Counted from the stretch's first letter, positions 23,212 to 35,900 are shown. The stretch is 64,000 nucleotides of DNA from Exophiala sp. HKRS030 (GCA_023897205.1 JAHWDD010000005.1:3968001-4032000), one strand, 5' to 3'. A program made the numbers and translations. The notes: generated by a model from the letters alone, not told the origin.

Positions 23212-25893
23212 TCACTCCAGCCGTATCCTCCTCCTGGTCCTGCCAACCCCACGAAAAAGATCCCCCGCCGCCACCGGCCCCTCGATCCTGAGCAGCCCGA
23301 CTCGCTCAGCCACATTATGTGCTTTCCACCGCAAGAGCATCAGTACCGATCCGTGGAGTGTGCGGTTGCGCTCGTGTTTGTAGGATACGAGGATTAGCGC
23401 GTCCGTGCAGGGGCTGGAGACTGGTGGTTTCCTTGGCCTGGGACCCTGGGCTGTATTGGTGGTAATGTGGGCAGAAGAAGCAGAGGGGCTGGTGGGTTCA
23501 GTGCTGCTGTTGCTGGTGGTGGTCATGATAGGCTCAGGACAGTCAATACTGATATCACACGCCACGGACACGGACTCCTTTCCATCGTCACCATCATGCA
23601 ACCCCAAACATGCCGACGACGCCTTCGCTCCGCAGAACACCACTCTCCGCCGATCCATCGTGCGCACCTGCTTCTGCTCGCGCGACGACGCAGTCAAGAT
23701 GTGCACCGTGACAAACTCCCCTTCTACCACCAAGGCGCGCGACGTCTCGGGAAGTAGGAAATCCCGCTGCTGTTGCACAACCAATAACTCCGGCAACCAC
23801 CGCAATGCGCCTACCGAGTCATAGATCCAGAACTCGACGCTCGAGCTGCGCATTGCAGGCGAGTAGTTCGGTGCTGGACCGATGAATTTCCCACCAGGCG
23901 ACAACGCGCCGCGCCACGAGTACGACACCACGTGGCCGTCGATGCTGGTCCACGACCATGTTGGGAACCCAGCGCGCCGGGCCTTAGGCTTGCGCACGTT
24001 CGTCAGCCAGATCAGGCCGTGTGCGAGGCCGAGATGCGCCGCAGCGGCGCCGGCCGTGCTGCGTGTGTTGGATGTCGCCGCTTTCCCTATCGTCGTTGTC
24101 GTCGTCGTAATATTCGTAGTGGTGCGGGACGGATACTCCGGGAGGATCGACACGCCCCAGAAACTGTGGCATGCAGACCGACGCAATAGCCCACGATACG
24201 CGTCGAGAATATCGCCTGAAAACGTCAGCTGGCGCCGTGTATAGCTCGAGCGGTCATCAATGAAATGGTTCCCCGTCGCGCGGGCGCGTTCACCTGCCGC
24301 GAACAGCCCAGGTCCAAGTTTGACGAGATTCACTGCGCTCTGGAGCCTTCCGTCCTTTATTCCCAGAGTAGACTCGACAAGATCGTCTCTGACAGCTTCA
24401 CTGAGCGTTCCCGAATGGCACGAGAAATAGACCTGCGTAGACGCAAAGAACAGCACGCGCCGCGACAGCCGGCCTTCCTGATACGTCCAGCCGCGCGAGC
24501 ACCAGACGGATTGCTCCAACGCCTCACTGAGCGGCGGCAGCGTCGACACCAGCTCGACCCCGTTGATCACGAGGCAAGGCTGGCTTCTCCTCCGCACGCG
24601 GCTCACACCGGGTAAGCCGGCGTTTGCATCCGCGCCGTGCAGCGCGACAATCGTCGCCACAGCCCCCTCGTACACTTGATCCATATTCGCGATCTGCAAC
24701 AGCAGTGCTCCGCTGTCGTGCCGCGAGATGCAGTACTTGTCGACCCAAAGATAGCGCTGGCCCAGGCGCAGCGTGGCCGTGATTGCGTCGGCGATTGTTT
24801 TCGGGAGTTGCAGTGGGAGGTAGGGCCAGCTGTTGGGCTCGGCTTTGGTAGAGGGAGCGGTAGAGGTAGAGGTAGGTGGCTCTGGTATTGTAGTTGGCTC
24901 TGCGGTTGTAGACGTATCGTGTGCCCGTGCCCGCCCCCATACGTAGCTCAGTGCGAGATACGGCGTGCCTGTGGGTAAGAGCACAACCGTGCGTGTTCGG
25001 CAGTCGATCGCGTATAGGCGGACTGTGTCTTCGGCGGCGGCGGTGGTGGTAGCAGCAGCAGCAGCATCATCATCATCATCGCCGTCGTGACGTTCATCGT
25101 TCGCATCGTCGTTCTCACCACCTTCGGCGTCATCGAGCAGTCCACCAACCCTCCGACACGCACCAGAATGCGAAGTCCGACAAGTCGTGATCCACGCCCG
25201 AAGGACCTCCCAATCGACCAGCCCGGGCACCTTTGCGACCATCGGTGGTCCAACGCGCTTTTTCTCCCCATCCGCATCCGCACTCGCACCACCGGCACCC
25301 TCCTCCTCCTCCTCCAAATCAAAGTCCACAACCGGAACCAAAAGCCCACCGCCCACGATCTGCGAATGGCAGATCTGCGCGTGGAAACTCATCCGCTTGT
25401 GGTCCTGCAGAACCGTAAACACGACGCCTGGCTTTAACCTGTTCGTTGCAGCCTCAGTCTCAGTCTCCATGGTTTTAGCGTTGGCGTTGGCGTTGGCGTT
25501 ATCTGCATGCAACATCTGCAGATCCGCGTGGTTGTACGCGCGTAGTTGATATGTTGCGACTTCGTGGTACCGGTCCCGCGCGCCGGCGAAGAGTTGGCAG
25601 CCTGCGCATGATGATACTATTGACGTTGATGATAACGGTTCTCGCGAGTCTTTCGAAGTGTCGTTGCTCTTCGTCGTCGCGGAGATCAAATTGCCTAGTG
25701 ATGAGACCCGGAGCCCGTCTTTGGGGATCTCATCCGCCGGAATGCGCGTGTATTGCGCCAGTGGGAGGGATTGGCATGTTGGACATAATCCTCTGTTGGC
25801 CACTGGTGCGATTTCATCTTCGCTGATGTGTAGAGTTGTACCCTTCACGGTCTGGTCACGGTTTGAGCTGGCGGTTGAACTCATTTCCGCCAT
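23212..25893 (-). CDS. HET-domain (heterokaryon incompatibility) protein, 893 aa
   Basis: Single-exon gene. HET domains are found in fungal allorecognition proteins that trigger cell death when incompatible strains fuse; most copies have no tested function. A short N-terminal Cys pair (CPTCQSLPL) precedes the HET domain at about residues 315-475. Its three usual blocks are visible: YLALSYVWG, then RYLWVDKYCI with NMDQVYEGAVATIVAL, then SRGWTYQEGRLSRR. A low-complexity Asp/Ala/Thr stretch (about residues 262-290) sits just before it, encoded by CAT/CAG-type triplet runs around 25034-25090. The C-terminal 400 residues are variable, as usual. The coding sequence is visibly more GC-rich than its neighbours. 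The start is the ATG at 25893; a second Met follows at codon 4. Confidence 0.9.
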   Translation of the reverse strand: MAEMSSTASSNRDQTVKGTTLHISEDEIAPVANRGLCPTCQSLPLAQYTRIPADEIPKDGLRVSSLGNLISATTKSNDTSKDSREPLSSTSIVSSCAGCQLFAGARDRYHEVATYQLRAYNHADLQMLHADNANANANAKTMETETEAATNRLKPGVVFTVLQDHKRMSFHAQICHSQIVGGGLLVPVVDFDLEEEEEGAGGASADADGEKKRVGPPMVAKVPGLVDWEVLRAWITTCRTSHSGACRRVGGLLDDAEGGENDDANDERHDGDDDDDAAAAATTTAAAEDTVRLYAIDCRTRTVVLLPTGTPYLALSYVWGRARAHDTSTTAEPTTIPEPPTSTSTAPSTKAEPNSWPYLPLQLPKTIADAITATLRLGQRYLWVDKYCISRHDSGALLLQIANMDQVYEGAVATIVALHGADANAGLPGVSRVRRRSQPCLVINGVELVSTLPPLSEALEQSVWCSRGWTYQEGRLSRRVLFFASTQVYFSCHSGTLSEAVRDDLVESTLGIKDGRLQSAVNLVKLGPGLFAAGERARATGNHFIDDRSSYTRRQLTFSGDILDAYRGLLRRSACHSFWGVSILPEYPSRTTTNITTTTTTIGKAATSNTRSTAGAAAAHLGLAHGLIWLTNVRKPKARRAGFPTWSWTSIDGHVVSYSWRGALSPGGKFIGPAPNYSPAMRSSSVEFWIYDSVGALRWLPELLVVQQQRDFLLPETSRALVVEGEFVTVHILTASSREQKQVRTMDRRRVVFCGAKASSACLGLHDGDDGKESVSVACDISIDCPEPIMTTTSNSSTEPTSPSASSAHITTNTAQGPRPRKPPVSSPCTDALILVSYKHERNRTLHGSVLMLLRWKAHNVAERVGLLRIEGPVAAGDLFRGVGRTRRRIRLE

Positions 25894-26803
25894 TTAGAGC
25901 TTAGGACTTCCAGAGTCCGGTCGGGGGTTCCGCCAATGGCGAATAGGTAGTATGCCTCATATGTCACATCACATCTTGACTGCGATCACAAACGACTCGC
26001 CAATGCGAGGCGTCCCGGACACGCTGGGCTTGCGGCCATAGACAAGGGGGTTTGGAGGAGCGGTTGTTTTCCGTGTCCTTGCAAACATGGAAACCAATCC
26101 AAGATTAGACTTTAGCAGCCATTCGGTGGAATTTATGGTTTGCTGTCTTTCCTTTTTATCTTTTGGCTCAGCCATTCTCAGAAGTCAGGACCTCCGCGAT
26201 ATCACAGCACCATAGAGTAGATAACACGTTCATATTCGGAAAGCCAGATGTTTGTTTATTGGATGATGGTTATGGTATTCTTCGAGATCTACTTGATGAG
26301 CACCCAAGGCCGACGAGCTGACGATGCCTCTGGTGAGTAATGAGTATATTAAGCAGTTCGAGTATAGTCCTGCCGCTCCACGGTTTGCGGTGAAGCGTAT
26401 TGCTCGACTTGAAGGAATATTGTATACTGCTTGAACTTGGAGAGTCGGATTTCGGATAGTCGAACCGGGAGATCTCGCCCCTAGCTTGTAGCATCTACAG
26501 TTTGGCGACGGTCGCGTCCCACTACTCTCTTGTGCATTGCACGGGCAAAATACTCAGAGTGCGCCTTGCTGATTTGTGACCAAAACATCTATTCTAGTCG
26601 ATGTATCCGATATTACCCGACTATGACTTCCCTGGTGGAATTTCGGGGTCGAAACGAGAGAAAATGCAATTGCGAATAACGGCATATGGGCATCCTGGTA
26701 TCATCATGACTTGTACTATTACACATTATCAACAAACATCAAGCTCGGCCGAGCTCTCCACTAGGCACTCATAACTAGACCGTCAAGTCCACCTCTCAAA
26801 ATC
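25894..26803. other. intergenic region with one doubtful 68-codon frame
   Basis: About 900 bases. A minus-strand ATG frame at 25969-26175 encodes 68 residues rich in Lys/Arg/Thr, starting MAEPKDKKERQQ. I do not recognise it and would not call it a gene without transcript evidence. Confidence 0.4.
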
Positions 26804-28446
26804 TCAGATCGGAGCATAGATAAATCCAAGAAGATCGACCTCATCACCCGACTGACCATAGTATCCCACAATCTGCCACCCGGTAGGAGCTGTAAACGTG
26901 CTACAATCAGAAGTCGAGGTTCCTGAGCTCAACGTGCGCCCCGAGCTGGTCGTTGCCAGGATATAGAAGTTTCTCGTCCGACCATCCTTCTGGCCTCGAC
27001 ACAGTCGAGCATTGGTCCAGTATTCTGTGGATCCGAGTGAGAGCTCGGTTAAAGTTCCACCTGTTCCGCCGTGCGTGTACACGGTGCCGGATGTGAGTGT
27101 CAAGCTGACGCTGTCCAGTCGAGAGGCGCCGCGGAATGAGATCTTGGATGGCTTGTTGGAACCCTTTGATGATGTTGGGATGGAGTCGACGTCGTTGAAC
27201 CAGGTGCTGATGGAGATGGAGTCAGTTTGTGGTATAGTGAGGCAGTTGAAAATGAAAGGGATGGCTTTGAAAATTGGCGGATGGAAGTAGCAACTTACCC
27301 ATGCGGGCCGCCAGACAGATCGCTTTGCCTGATCGTGCTGGATCTCGACCAAGCAAGGTCGACAGTAATTGGATTGTGATCAGACAAGATATTGCCGTCT
27401 GCTTGGAGGAATTTGGAGGATTCATAGTTCCATCCTGTCGCCGATAGGGAAAGAGCACGACTACCCCGATATCTGGAGAAGTTGTCAGCCTCTAAAGTTA
27501 ATCAAGTAGATCTTCTCTGGTCGACTCACAAAACTTTGTCCACGATTTCGCATTGATTGGAAGCTGCAGGTTTGCCACAGGGATTGGCCGTCGATCCTGC
27601 AGTTGGTGTGACTCCACCATTGATCAATTCGATCCACGGGTCTTTGAGACCAACTTCAGATGTGAGCAACGAAATGCTGACTCCTGCATTCGTGTATCGA
27701 TCGTTGGTGTCGCCAAATACCATCACGGCGTTGCCAGCCGAGTAGGTCTCGATGTAGTTGATTAGCTGGACGACCCCTGCTCTTCTTGCATCGACATCAC
27801 CAGAATCGGACCTGTAAGAAGAACGGTAAGCTCATGCTGAAAACCTTGCGTTGACTGATCTGTTGATGACTGGATAGTACATACCCAGCGTCAGCATGCA
27901 AATTGTAGAAGTCGATGTAAACCCCGTCATCGATTCGAACTCGCATTGCGGTGAATCCTTTGGGTGTCAGGCAATCGCCATCGTTGCTATTACACTGATC
28001 CCATGTGACCCGGTCGAATGAGATCCAGTTGAAATTCGATAGTGTGTTCAAACCACTCCCAAACGGAACCCCTCCAGACGTTGCTGTCCGGTACGGGTGG
28101 TTGTCCGTCTCATAGATATAAGCATGGTAATTGAAATCCTGTAGACCCCACAAGGATCAGCGCATTGGTTTGAAACATTGAAGATTCCAGACGGGTAATC
28201 AAGCACGCTCGATAAGGCACTTACCTCCTGTACGTGAATCACATCATAGCCGTATTCTGCGAACTTGGCCCCAATCGTTCGAGAGTTTGTCGTCTTGTCC
28301 CCGGGCACATCATTACTCGAGAGAATCTCCGGCAGACCAGCCACATTGAAGGTGAGGATATTGAAGCTCCCAGCATCCGCGGCGAATGTGCCTGGAACTG
28401 CTATCGAAGCAAGCAATGACAGCGTTAGCGGAAGTGCTCGTTTCAT
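26804..28446 (-). CDS. secreted endonuclease/exonuclease/phosphatase-fold enzyme with C-terminal jacalin lectin domain
   Basis: Five exons on minus (28446-28225, 28138-27885, 27811-27530, 27472-27299, 27206-26804) give 444 residues. A signal peptide ends near AFA/ADAG (residues 1-23). The EEP phosphodiesterase fold follows: NILTFNVAGLPEI (metal-binding Asn, about 28), HVQE with Glu74, VFGDTNDRY with the Asp/Asn pair (about 187-193), and the catalytic SDHNPI (about 280). From about residue 305 a jacalin-like lectin domain opens with LSGGPHGTWFNDV and runs to the end. This pairing is the Jacalin_EEP architecture known in ascomycetes. It likely cleaves a phosphodiester outside the cell, for example in a phospholipid or nucleic acid, with the lectin docking it on glycans; the substrate is not proven. 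All four introns keep the frame and use standard sites. Confidence 0.9.
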
Positions 28447-29244
28447 GGCGAAGAGGGGTGACATTTTGATCGTCGCTGGGATATGGTTGAGAGCGGATGG
28501 TCGATCGAGACTCTAAGCAGTGCAGCAAAGCTGTCTCTGTTATATCATCGAGCCCGCTGGATACGGACGCGTCCATTGCGAATTCCCTCGGCATTCTCAT
28601 TCAAATTGGGATGTATAACGACTGACATCGTCGGTCTTGTGTCCCAAATGGGAGTCTCTCCATGAGACTATCATGATTGCAAAAAGGAACAAAGTTTCGC
28701 TTCGATGTCGAAATGATCATCATTGACTCTTCCAAGGTGGTGGGTATAAAGAAATGCAAGGATACACGTAGTCGGGCTCGGCGTGTTTAAAGTGCACACA
28801 GCCAAAGAGACAGTGCACGTGCCCTTCTCTCCGAAATTCAGATGTTTACCGAAAGGCTGTCATTGAAAAAAGATGAAGAGCGTTGTGCTAGGTCGATTCT
28901 TGAAATTAATATGGTAAGCGTGCCAACCGGGTTGATGGATTGTTAGCTTCATCCTCCAATAGTGTCACCCGCCAGTAGATGCCAAGGATGTTTATGTCTG
29001 CTCCACCTGGGCATGTGAACACGCCGCTAGACTGGTGGACTACATAGCATCAACTTTGTCTTAGAACATTACAAGATCTGCATATGAACGGGGACTAAGG
29101 ACACCAGCTGTGTTATTACTCGACTCGATCGCGGGGGAGAGGACCAAGCTATGGTCAACCACCAACGTTCGGCAGCTGAAATGCGAGTTACTCGGATCAC
29201 TTTGCTTCCATATTCCCGGTGTCTCTCGCGAGGAGTGCAATCCG
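28447..29244. other. intergenic region, no gene seen
   Basis: About 800 bases separating two minus-strand genes. Nothing beyond promoter and 3' UTR sequence is evident. Confidence 0.6.
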
Positions 29245-31486
29245 TCACTCTAGCTTCCATTTGAAGCCATTTGTCGACCGCTCTTGATATGGTCTTCCAG
29301 GATCTCCGGCCACCTTCGCGCCCAACGATCCCGGTGTTGCGATATTGCAGACAAGACCGTCATACCAACCTTTTGGCATTTTCATACCTGGAGCCCAGCC
29401 ATCGTTTGAGCCCAAGCCACCAGCTTCTGACTGTCGAATGATATCCACATGGTAGACTGGATAAGGAGAATCTGAAGCCGGATATCGAATACCATAAGTG
29501 ATCGGCATGTTGCCTAGATGCTGTGCGATCTCCTTGCCAGATAGAATACAGCCGTGTGAGCCAAGTTGATCGACGACTGGTCTCAATAATTGTGCTGCCG
29601 CAAGGTAGCTGGTATCCTTGATCACTGTCCTTGAACACCTCAACGCAACGACGATCAAGAGGACTAGCTGTGTAAATGGAATGACTCCAAGTATTGCGCC
29701 CGCCCAATTCCAGTACACTTTGAGACTTTGAGCCTGCATGGGCTGCCTTGCTTGAACTGGTACCCTTGGCCCATAACGATCGTATGCTCCAATAGCTGCT
29801 AAGGAGTACGTCTTGATTATGTATGCGATATCCTCTGGCGTAAAGTCTAGTTCTTCTCCTTCATGTTCGAAATCGCCTAGCACCGCAGGATACGTCGTCC
29901 CAGAAGTCGTATCGTAAGAAGAGTACAACATGCCATTTATATCAGGGTCTTCGCCACCAATTGATCCTGCAAAGATCTTAGCTTGTCTATCGGGCAAGTC
30001 GTAAAGATCCGAGTTGAAATGCTCAGACCATCTCTCAACTTTCAGAACAGTGCTGTTGCAAGTGAAGAAATTATGATATTGTCCATCGTTGTGAAACGCA
30101 AAGACTGCTGTAGAACGGGCACCACCGAAGTCTGATGTTGAGGCTGCCCATTCCAAGATTGGCCTTCCGGCGTCTGTGGTTTTCCATGTGAAGTTGACAC
30201 CAACGCCTGTCGCTGCATCTGCATATGTGATGGTAGGTTCATTGTAGCTCTCCACTGTGTACTTGTTGCACACAACTTCGCAATTGATAGTGCGGCGGGA
30301 TTCATCTGTAACATTGTTCCCACTGAAGGCTATCTCTTCACCAACATCGGTGAGGTTGATTCCCAGATACGCAAGAGTGGGGTTTTCGGGAAATTGATTG
30401 CTATCGTACATTTGAGTGATCAGCCATCCATACCAGTTTGCCAGGTACGTCTCAGACTTATTGGAGACAGGAAATACTAGGTTCAACAAATCATCAGTTG
30501 TGCGACTCGGTTGTTGATCAGTCCAAGGCGGAGCCCCAATATGAGAGAAGTCGGCGATGTAGACTGTCCCAAACTCTGAAGAGGTTAGCTAAATGTCTGG
30601 AAGTTTACGCACAGGGTGTTGACTTGCTACTGAGGTCGAGATAATATTTCGATACCTCAAAGGTAAAGACACATCCCAGCATTGCTACCAGGATCTGTAG
30701 TCCCAGGTTTAAGACCAAAGATAGCAAGCAATACGACTGGATCAGATTTGGCTTAAATCGACCTTTGGTCCTGCCTTTCCAGAGTAAGACAGTGCTTGCA
30801 ATCAGACTTTCGCAGCCCATAACCAGGTCAAATTCTTCTAGACCAACATATGCGCTGGACATGAGCTGCCAGCGATAGGATCGAGCAAAGCCCTTGAAAG
30901 CTGAACTTATCGACATTCCCAGAAGAATGGAAATGGCAATCACCCAAAATTGAAAAGTCAAAGCGACATCAGTATGTGATAGACCATTGCGTTTGGAATC
31001 TTGCGAATAGACATAAAAAACAAGAAACTGGGCAATACATAGTATTGTTGTCAAGAGAAGCTGTGCGATCCCGCTGAAAAATACCCGCCAGCATTGTGGT
31101 CCTCGTCTGAAATGGCGGGACGTTGGTGGAAGGTGAGATGTCGAGATGTCGAGTTCAGGACCTGTGTGTGACCATGGTTCAGGTATTGATATTCGCGATG
31201 ACAATTTCGAGAACGACATGCTTTCCCACGTTGAGGAAAGGGTTGGGATTCCGCCTCTGGAATCATCCAAGTCCCGCTTCTCAATGCTTTCGTCGAGCCT
31301 GACAGTTGTATTCTTCGCGTCGCTGAAGGAAGGCTTAGTATCCTGGTGACAAGATCGCACGTTGTGGACACCCTCTAGGAGTCGGTCTGGTACGACTGCT
31401 GCAGACAACAGCGGAATCCCGTCTTCAGTATTCCGCTGGGACGCTAGATTCGCGTAGGGCTGTACTGAGCTCACTATATATGCCAT
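29245..31486 (-). CDS. large multi-pass membrane glycoprotein, unknown function
   Basis: I read one gene from two open frames: exon 1 31486-30631 and exon 2 30575-29245, 728 residues. A cytoplasmic Ser-rich N-terminus of about 130 residues is followed by hydrophobic segments at about 132-155, 175-195 and 247-278. Next comes an outside domain of about 290 residues with many N-glycosylation sequons and several Cys, a last helix near 570-597 (GAILGVIPFTQLVLLIVVAL), and a cytoplasmic tail. Similar architectures are common among uncharacterised ascomycete proteins. The first ATG is 31486; the frame upstream opens with GTG. The intron is uncertain: the good-looking donor GTAAAC at 30613 breaks the frame, and only the weaker GTAGCA at 30630 with acceptor at 30576 joins into FGTVYIADFSHIGAPPW. 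An indel there is the alternative. Confidence 0.7.
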
Positions 31487-32999
31487 GATATTGAAATGGA
31501 CGGGTGGAGCTTGAGAGCAAGCAGAGACCACTTAGACAAGTAAGGAAGCCCATGATAAAGAGAGTAGGTGCGTCAAAAACTGCTTTGAATCGTAAGTCTT
31601 CTGTAACGAGAATTTAAGTTTCTGCACGGGCTCATCGCAAACAATATCGATGCTCGAGACTGCTATTGCTCATGTTCAAACCGTTTCGTCCGAGTCTAGG
31701 AGATGGTGTCCAAAGACCATCCGGGACAGAGGGTGCATTCGTCGCACCAATGAAAGTTGAACAGCCCGGCATCGCATGACATTGGCCTGGGCCCGGCATC
31801 AATACCAAGTCCACAATACGAGCCCGACCCGCCATTTGGAACAAGTCATGTTAGGTTTGAGTACAGACTGGGCGCTGATCAATTCAATTTGGCAACGCTC
31901 ACTCTACCCGGACACCAAGGCTTGCTCAAAAGAAGCCCAGGCAAAGCTTCTTCGCTTAGATGGGGAATACGAGGCTGATGATCATTACCTAGAATGTGAC
32001 GGCTCCAGCAGTAGCTCTCTATCCTTCGCATCCATGCTTTCTGCTTGTTCAAACAACATCAAGCAGTATCTGGAAGTGCTATAGGGCACTGAAAGTCAGT
32101 CAGCCACTTTTTGTCGTTGTCCACGAATGGCTTTTCACTTCTCTGCTAGATAATGCGTGTAGAGCCGACATGGTCTCTTTGGCTTCGCCCCTGGGCTGTT
32201 CAGCGAAACAACATCCCACTGACGTAGACCAAGATAGGACAGACGTAAACCTTAGTACTCTTAGTATTCCAAAAGGACGAGGATGAACTTCTTACGCATC
32301 GAATCAACCCTTGGCGGAGACCTCGATGTTTGCCCAAGAGTAGGAAGCTTCCTATTCAGCTGCCAAGAGCGTCCCGCTGTCGCGGTTGGTGTGAGCTCCG
32401 GAGCCCGGCTCATAGCACGGCTTGTGCCTATCAAGGACCCGGCAATTGTCGTCGTCGGCTCGTGGAAGTTGTTTGGTTCGTAACAGTATGGTAGGTTGGG
32501 GGGAGAACGATAATGCTTTACTGTGCAGGATTTTTTGACGGTGATAAGTGTATCAATAATGTCAAAGTATCCGTCAAGGGATAACCGAGAAACGTAGTAT
32601 GAAAAATCGCGAGCTGTACAAGCATATTGATCCGGCATGAATATCGAGGCTGAAATTGTGGGTGAAGAATCTCATTCATTACTCACATACTCGTAAAATA
32701 CTTATCCAAACATGTAATATAAGTTTGGAAGCAGTAAGAAAGCCCATGCTCATTCGTAACGATGACAAAGTTCTCGTTTTCCCGTTTCCCCATAAAGTAA
32801 ATGATATCCGACTCCAGCAATAATACCATCTTCCATATTGTAGACGATATACGACATCCAATGAATCCGAAACAGGATAGTCGTACTCGATGTTCAGTCT
32901 ATGTGAGGACAGACATGCTCTGATATGTGCATCCGCCACTGACCATTTCCTGCGAAGAATATTGAAACCCTGATCGCAATAAGGAAATCCTCAATACCC
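31487..32999. other. 1.5 kb intergenic region, no gene seen
   Basis: Overlapping short frames on both strands (31757-32084, 32261-32638) resemble no known family. I see no transposon or RNA gene. Confidence 0.55.
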
Positions 33000-35900
33000 T
33001 TAGTCGGTGTTCGACGCCTGGTCGTCATCGTGTTCAAAGTCATCGCCAGTTTGCTCACCAACACCTTGCTCGAGCCCAAAATCCAAAGGCGGGACGTTCA
33101 ACCGTGGTAACCCTCCCAAAGCTCCAACTGCATCTGTTACTTCGATATGTTCGCCAGTTTCTCGAAAACGTACATCAGGTAGTGCTCTGGCAGCCAACGA
33201 ACCTGGAATAAACTGGTCTCGTAGACGTTGGATCCTGAGAATAAGATCTCGCGCCAATGCGCCCATGTCTTCTAATTCTTGAATCTCACTTGGATTGACA
33301 TAAGTTGTCGAGTTGCCATATCCTAGGGCTCGCTGTGTTGAGTCAGCACTCTCAGGCGGGTTGATTCCATGCATTTGAGAATTGAGGGAATTGAAGAATT
33401 CAACAAGGCCATCGATTGCTTCTTCTGCACTTGTCGGGCTGCTCGAAACACCGCTGCTCAGTCTTCTTTCCTCTAGAGGCTTGCGCACTTTTTCCTTTTT
33501 CTTCCTCATTCTTTTCATTGATTGTGCCGCAATGAAGGCTTCTGACTTCTTTTTGCACTTGCCCGTGACCATGCGGTCCCACCGACAGTTTGGACAAAAG
33601 AACGGTGGGGCATCAGGAACGGCAGGAGCAGGAACTAAATGATCTTCTTCCGGAGCAGGAGGACGACATCCCTTGCATGGGCAAGCAGCTTCTAAAGAGT
33701 TTACACAGTCACCGCATACATGGACTTTGCAATCGACGCATTGTCGCATTGTCGCAGTACAGCGACGCCGATGATCACCGGGAGAACGTACGACAGGACA
33801 AAAGAAGGCTTGACATCCTCGCCACCGCGTGATAGTTTGGACCTCGGGCGTGGTGGTCGGCGTGGAATCGTAGTCGGCTCCGGTGTTGGTGGATTTGAAT
33901 GCGTGGATGGAGTCGGTGACGTGGACCTGCTAAGTGGACCGGTACTACTAGATGCCGCAGAACCCGGGCGATATGGGAGATCGGTCTCTGGCATTCTTCC
34001 TAAAGATCTTAGCAGATTATCCACCTGCATATCAAATGCAGCTGTACCGGCCAGCGAGATTCTAGGTTGATTTGAAATCGTCGGCGCCAACAGTTGACTT
34101 GTGACAGGTTGAAAAGTAGCATTGGAGGATGGTTCAGTTGAATCTGCTGGGTGAACGGGGATCGGTTCAACGATAGGAACAGCTTTTGAGGACGAGCCAG
34201 GACCTGATTTTTCCTTCCGCTGACCCATGATTTCCTTCCGCTGACCCATGATGGTAGCCAGGAGCTTGAGTGCTTTTTGACGTGACTTATATTCTTGTTT
34301 CTCAATGGCAAGATCTTTGAACCCACAGACCCGGCCTTTAACCCGGTCCCCAATATCATGCTTGAGACATAGAGCTGTCGAGCATCCTTTGCATTTGAGC
34401 TTCCAGTGCTCCGAACTGTAGCATTCGTCACACAATACTCTTGGCACAGAGACTGCAGGAGATTCCCCTGAGCTGAGATATCCAGCGGTTTGGAAAAGAC
34501 CGTCAATTGAAGACCAGCGGCCTGCTGGGCCATCACCAACATTAGATTGTAGCGCCAAGCCATAAGATGCGTTTTGTTCCGGGGTTTCAATGTCGAGTCG
34601 ATCTGGATTAAACTCAGGGTCTTCCCAACCGTGACCAGGAGGTAACGGTGCGGCACGGATGCGGTCAGTCTCTCGACTTGAGCTAGTTCCGAATGTTATT
34701 CCGCCACCACCGGAAAAGACAGGCTCTGTACAGCACCACCGCATCTTGATGTTGGGCAGGGTATTGAGTGGAGTAGTTTGAAGACCATTAGCAGCACCAT
34801 TTGCGGGTAAATCCTGATCTTGCATTGAGCATGGGGACACGGCACAACCTGGTGCCCACCAAAACTTGTTTTTGTCCTCTTCTGAAGCATTTTTGTTTCG
34901 CAAGTAAGGTCTGTCGAATGCGCATGAGGCACACAACGTCTTCCGGCATCCAGCGCAATGCATCATCACAGAGCATTGTTCGCAACGTTCAGTGATTTCG
35001 GCAGAGCAATTTTGACAGGTGATATCTTCAACAAACTTGCGATGCGAGTGGCGTAGATGTGCAGGCAATGACTTGTCTTCTGGGCCTGTGCCAATCACCT
35101 CGCCATTCATGGCTTCTTCTTCGTATTCCCAGGTCCGACAATCCCGCTTTCTCTTTCTAACAGATAATTCTGCAGGATTTGTGGACTGTTCGACCGGACC
35201 GAGCCAATTCCTACTTCTCCATAGGCGGTCGTAAACAACCCAGACTTCCCGAGGGTCCTGAGGCATACGCATTTTAACATAGCCACGTCTCCGATAGCAA
35301 CGTGCCCCTGGGGTGGTACACCAGGCTGTATCGGTCCATATCTGGAGTTTGTGGCAGGTCAGTACCAATTCATGAGTAGGCTCGCTGTCACTTTCTTTGC
35401 GTGCCAAACTACTGGGAAGATATGGACGTCTCCTGTGGTGGCGGCATCTGTAGGTGTACAAGCTCTTCAATGCGAGTGCTTCATATGGCGAGGCACTTTC
35501 TTGAGAAGAAGCATGAGTTTGGGCCAAGGCGTGCATCTGCAGCCATGGATTTATATGGTACTTGAGAGAGACATTCTTACAGCCACGAACAGAAAGGTGC
35601 TTAAGAGTGTCTCTGCGAAAAACCAGAACGGTCGAAATCAGAATTGAACCACTAACTGCAGTGTTGTCCAATTCCAGACTGGCGAGTCTGGTACTGTAGG
35701 GGTTGATAACACTTAGCAATATCTGATCGAGAGCATAGTTACTGGATTGTCGCTGGCCGGGTCCGGAACCACTGTTGTTGACAGCAAGCGTGGAAACAGC
35801 TGGTTGGTACAAACGCCATGAGATGTATCGCCACGAGGTTGGAGATTTGGCGAAGAAGTCTCGTAGAAAAGGTGAAGTCTGGTAGAGTCGGAAAACGGTA

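Noticed and set aside
24265..25549. Several 110-140-codon frames opposite or within the HET gene
   Set aside because: Shadows caused by the high GC content of the HET coding sequence.
30576..30630. Two separate genes at 29245-30489 and 30605-31531
   Set aside because: The first frame supplies the N-terminal helices and the second the outside domain and last helix. They lie on one strand 55-115 bases apart and join in frame, so one gene is more likely.
33000..33749. A separate 249-codon gene starting MRQCVDCK
   Set aside because: The same frame is open upstream to 33926 and contains the first half of the zinc cluster (CQAFFCPVVRSPGDHRRRC), so it is the second exon of the 36058-33000 gene.
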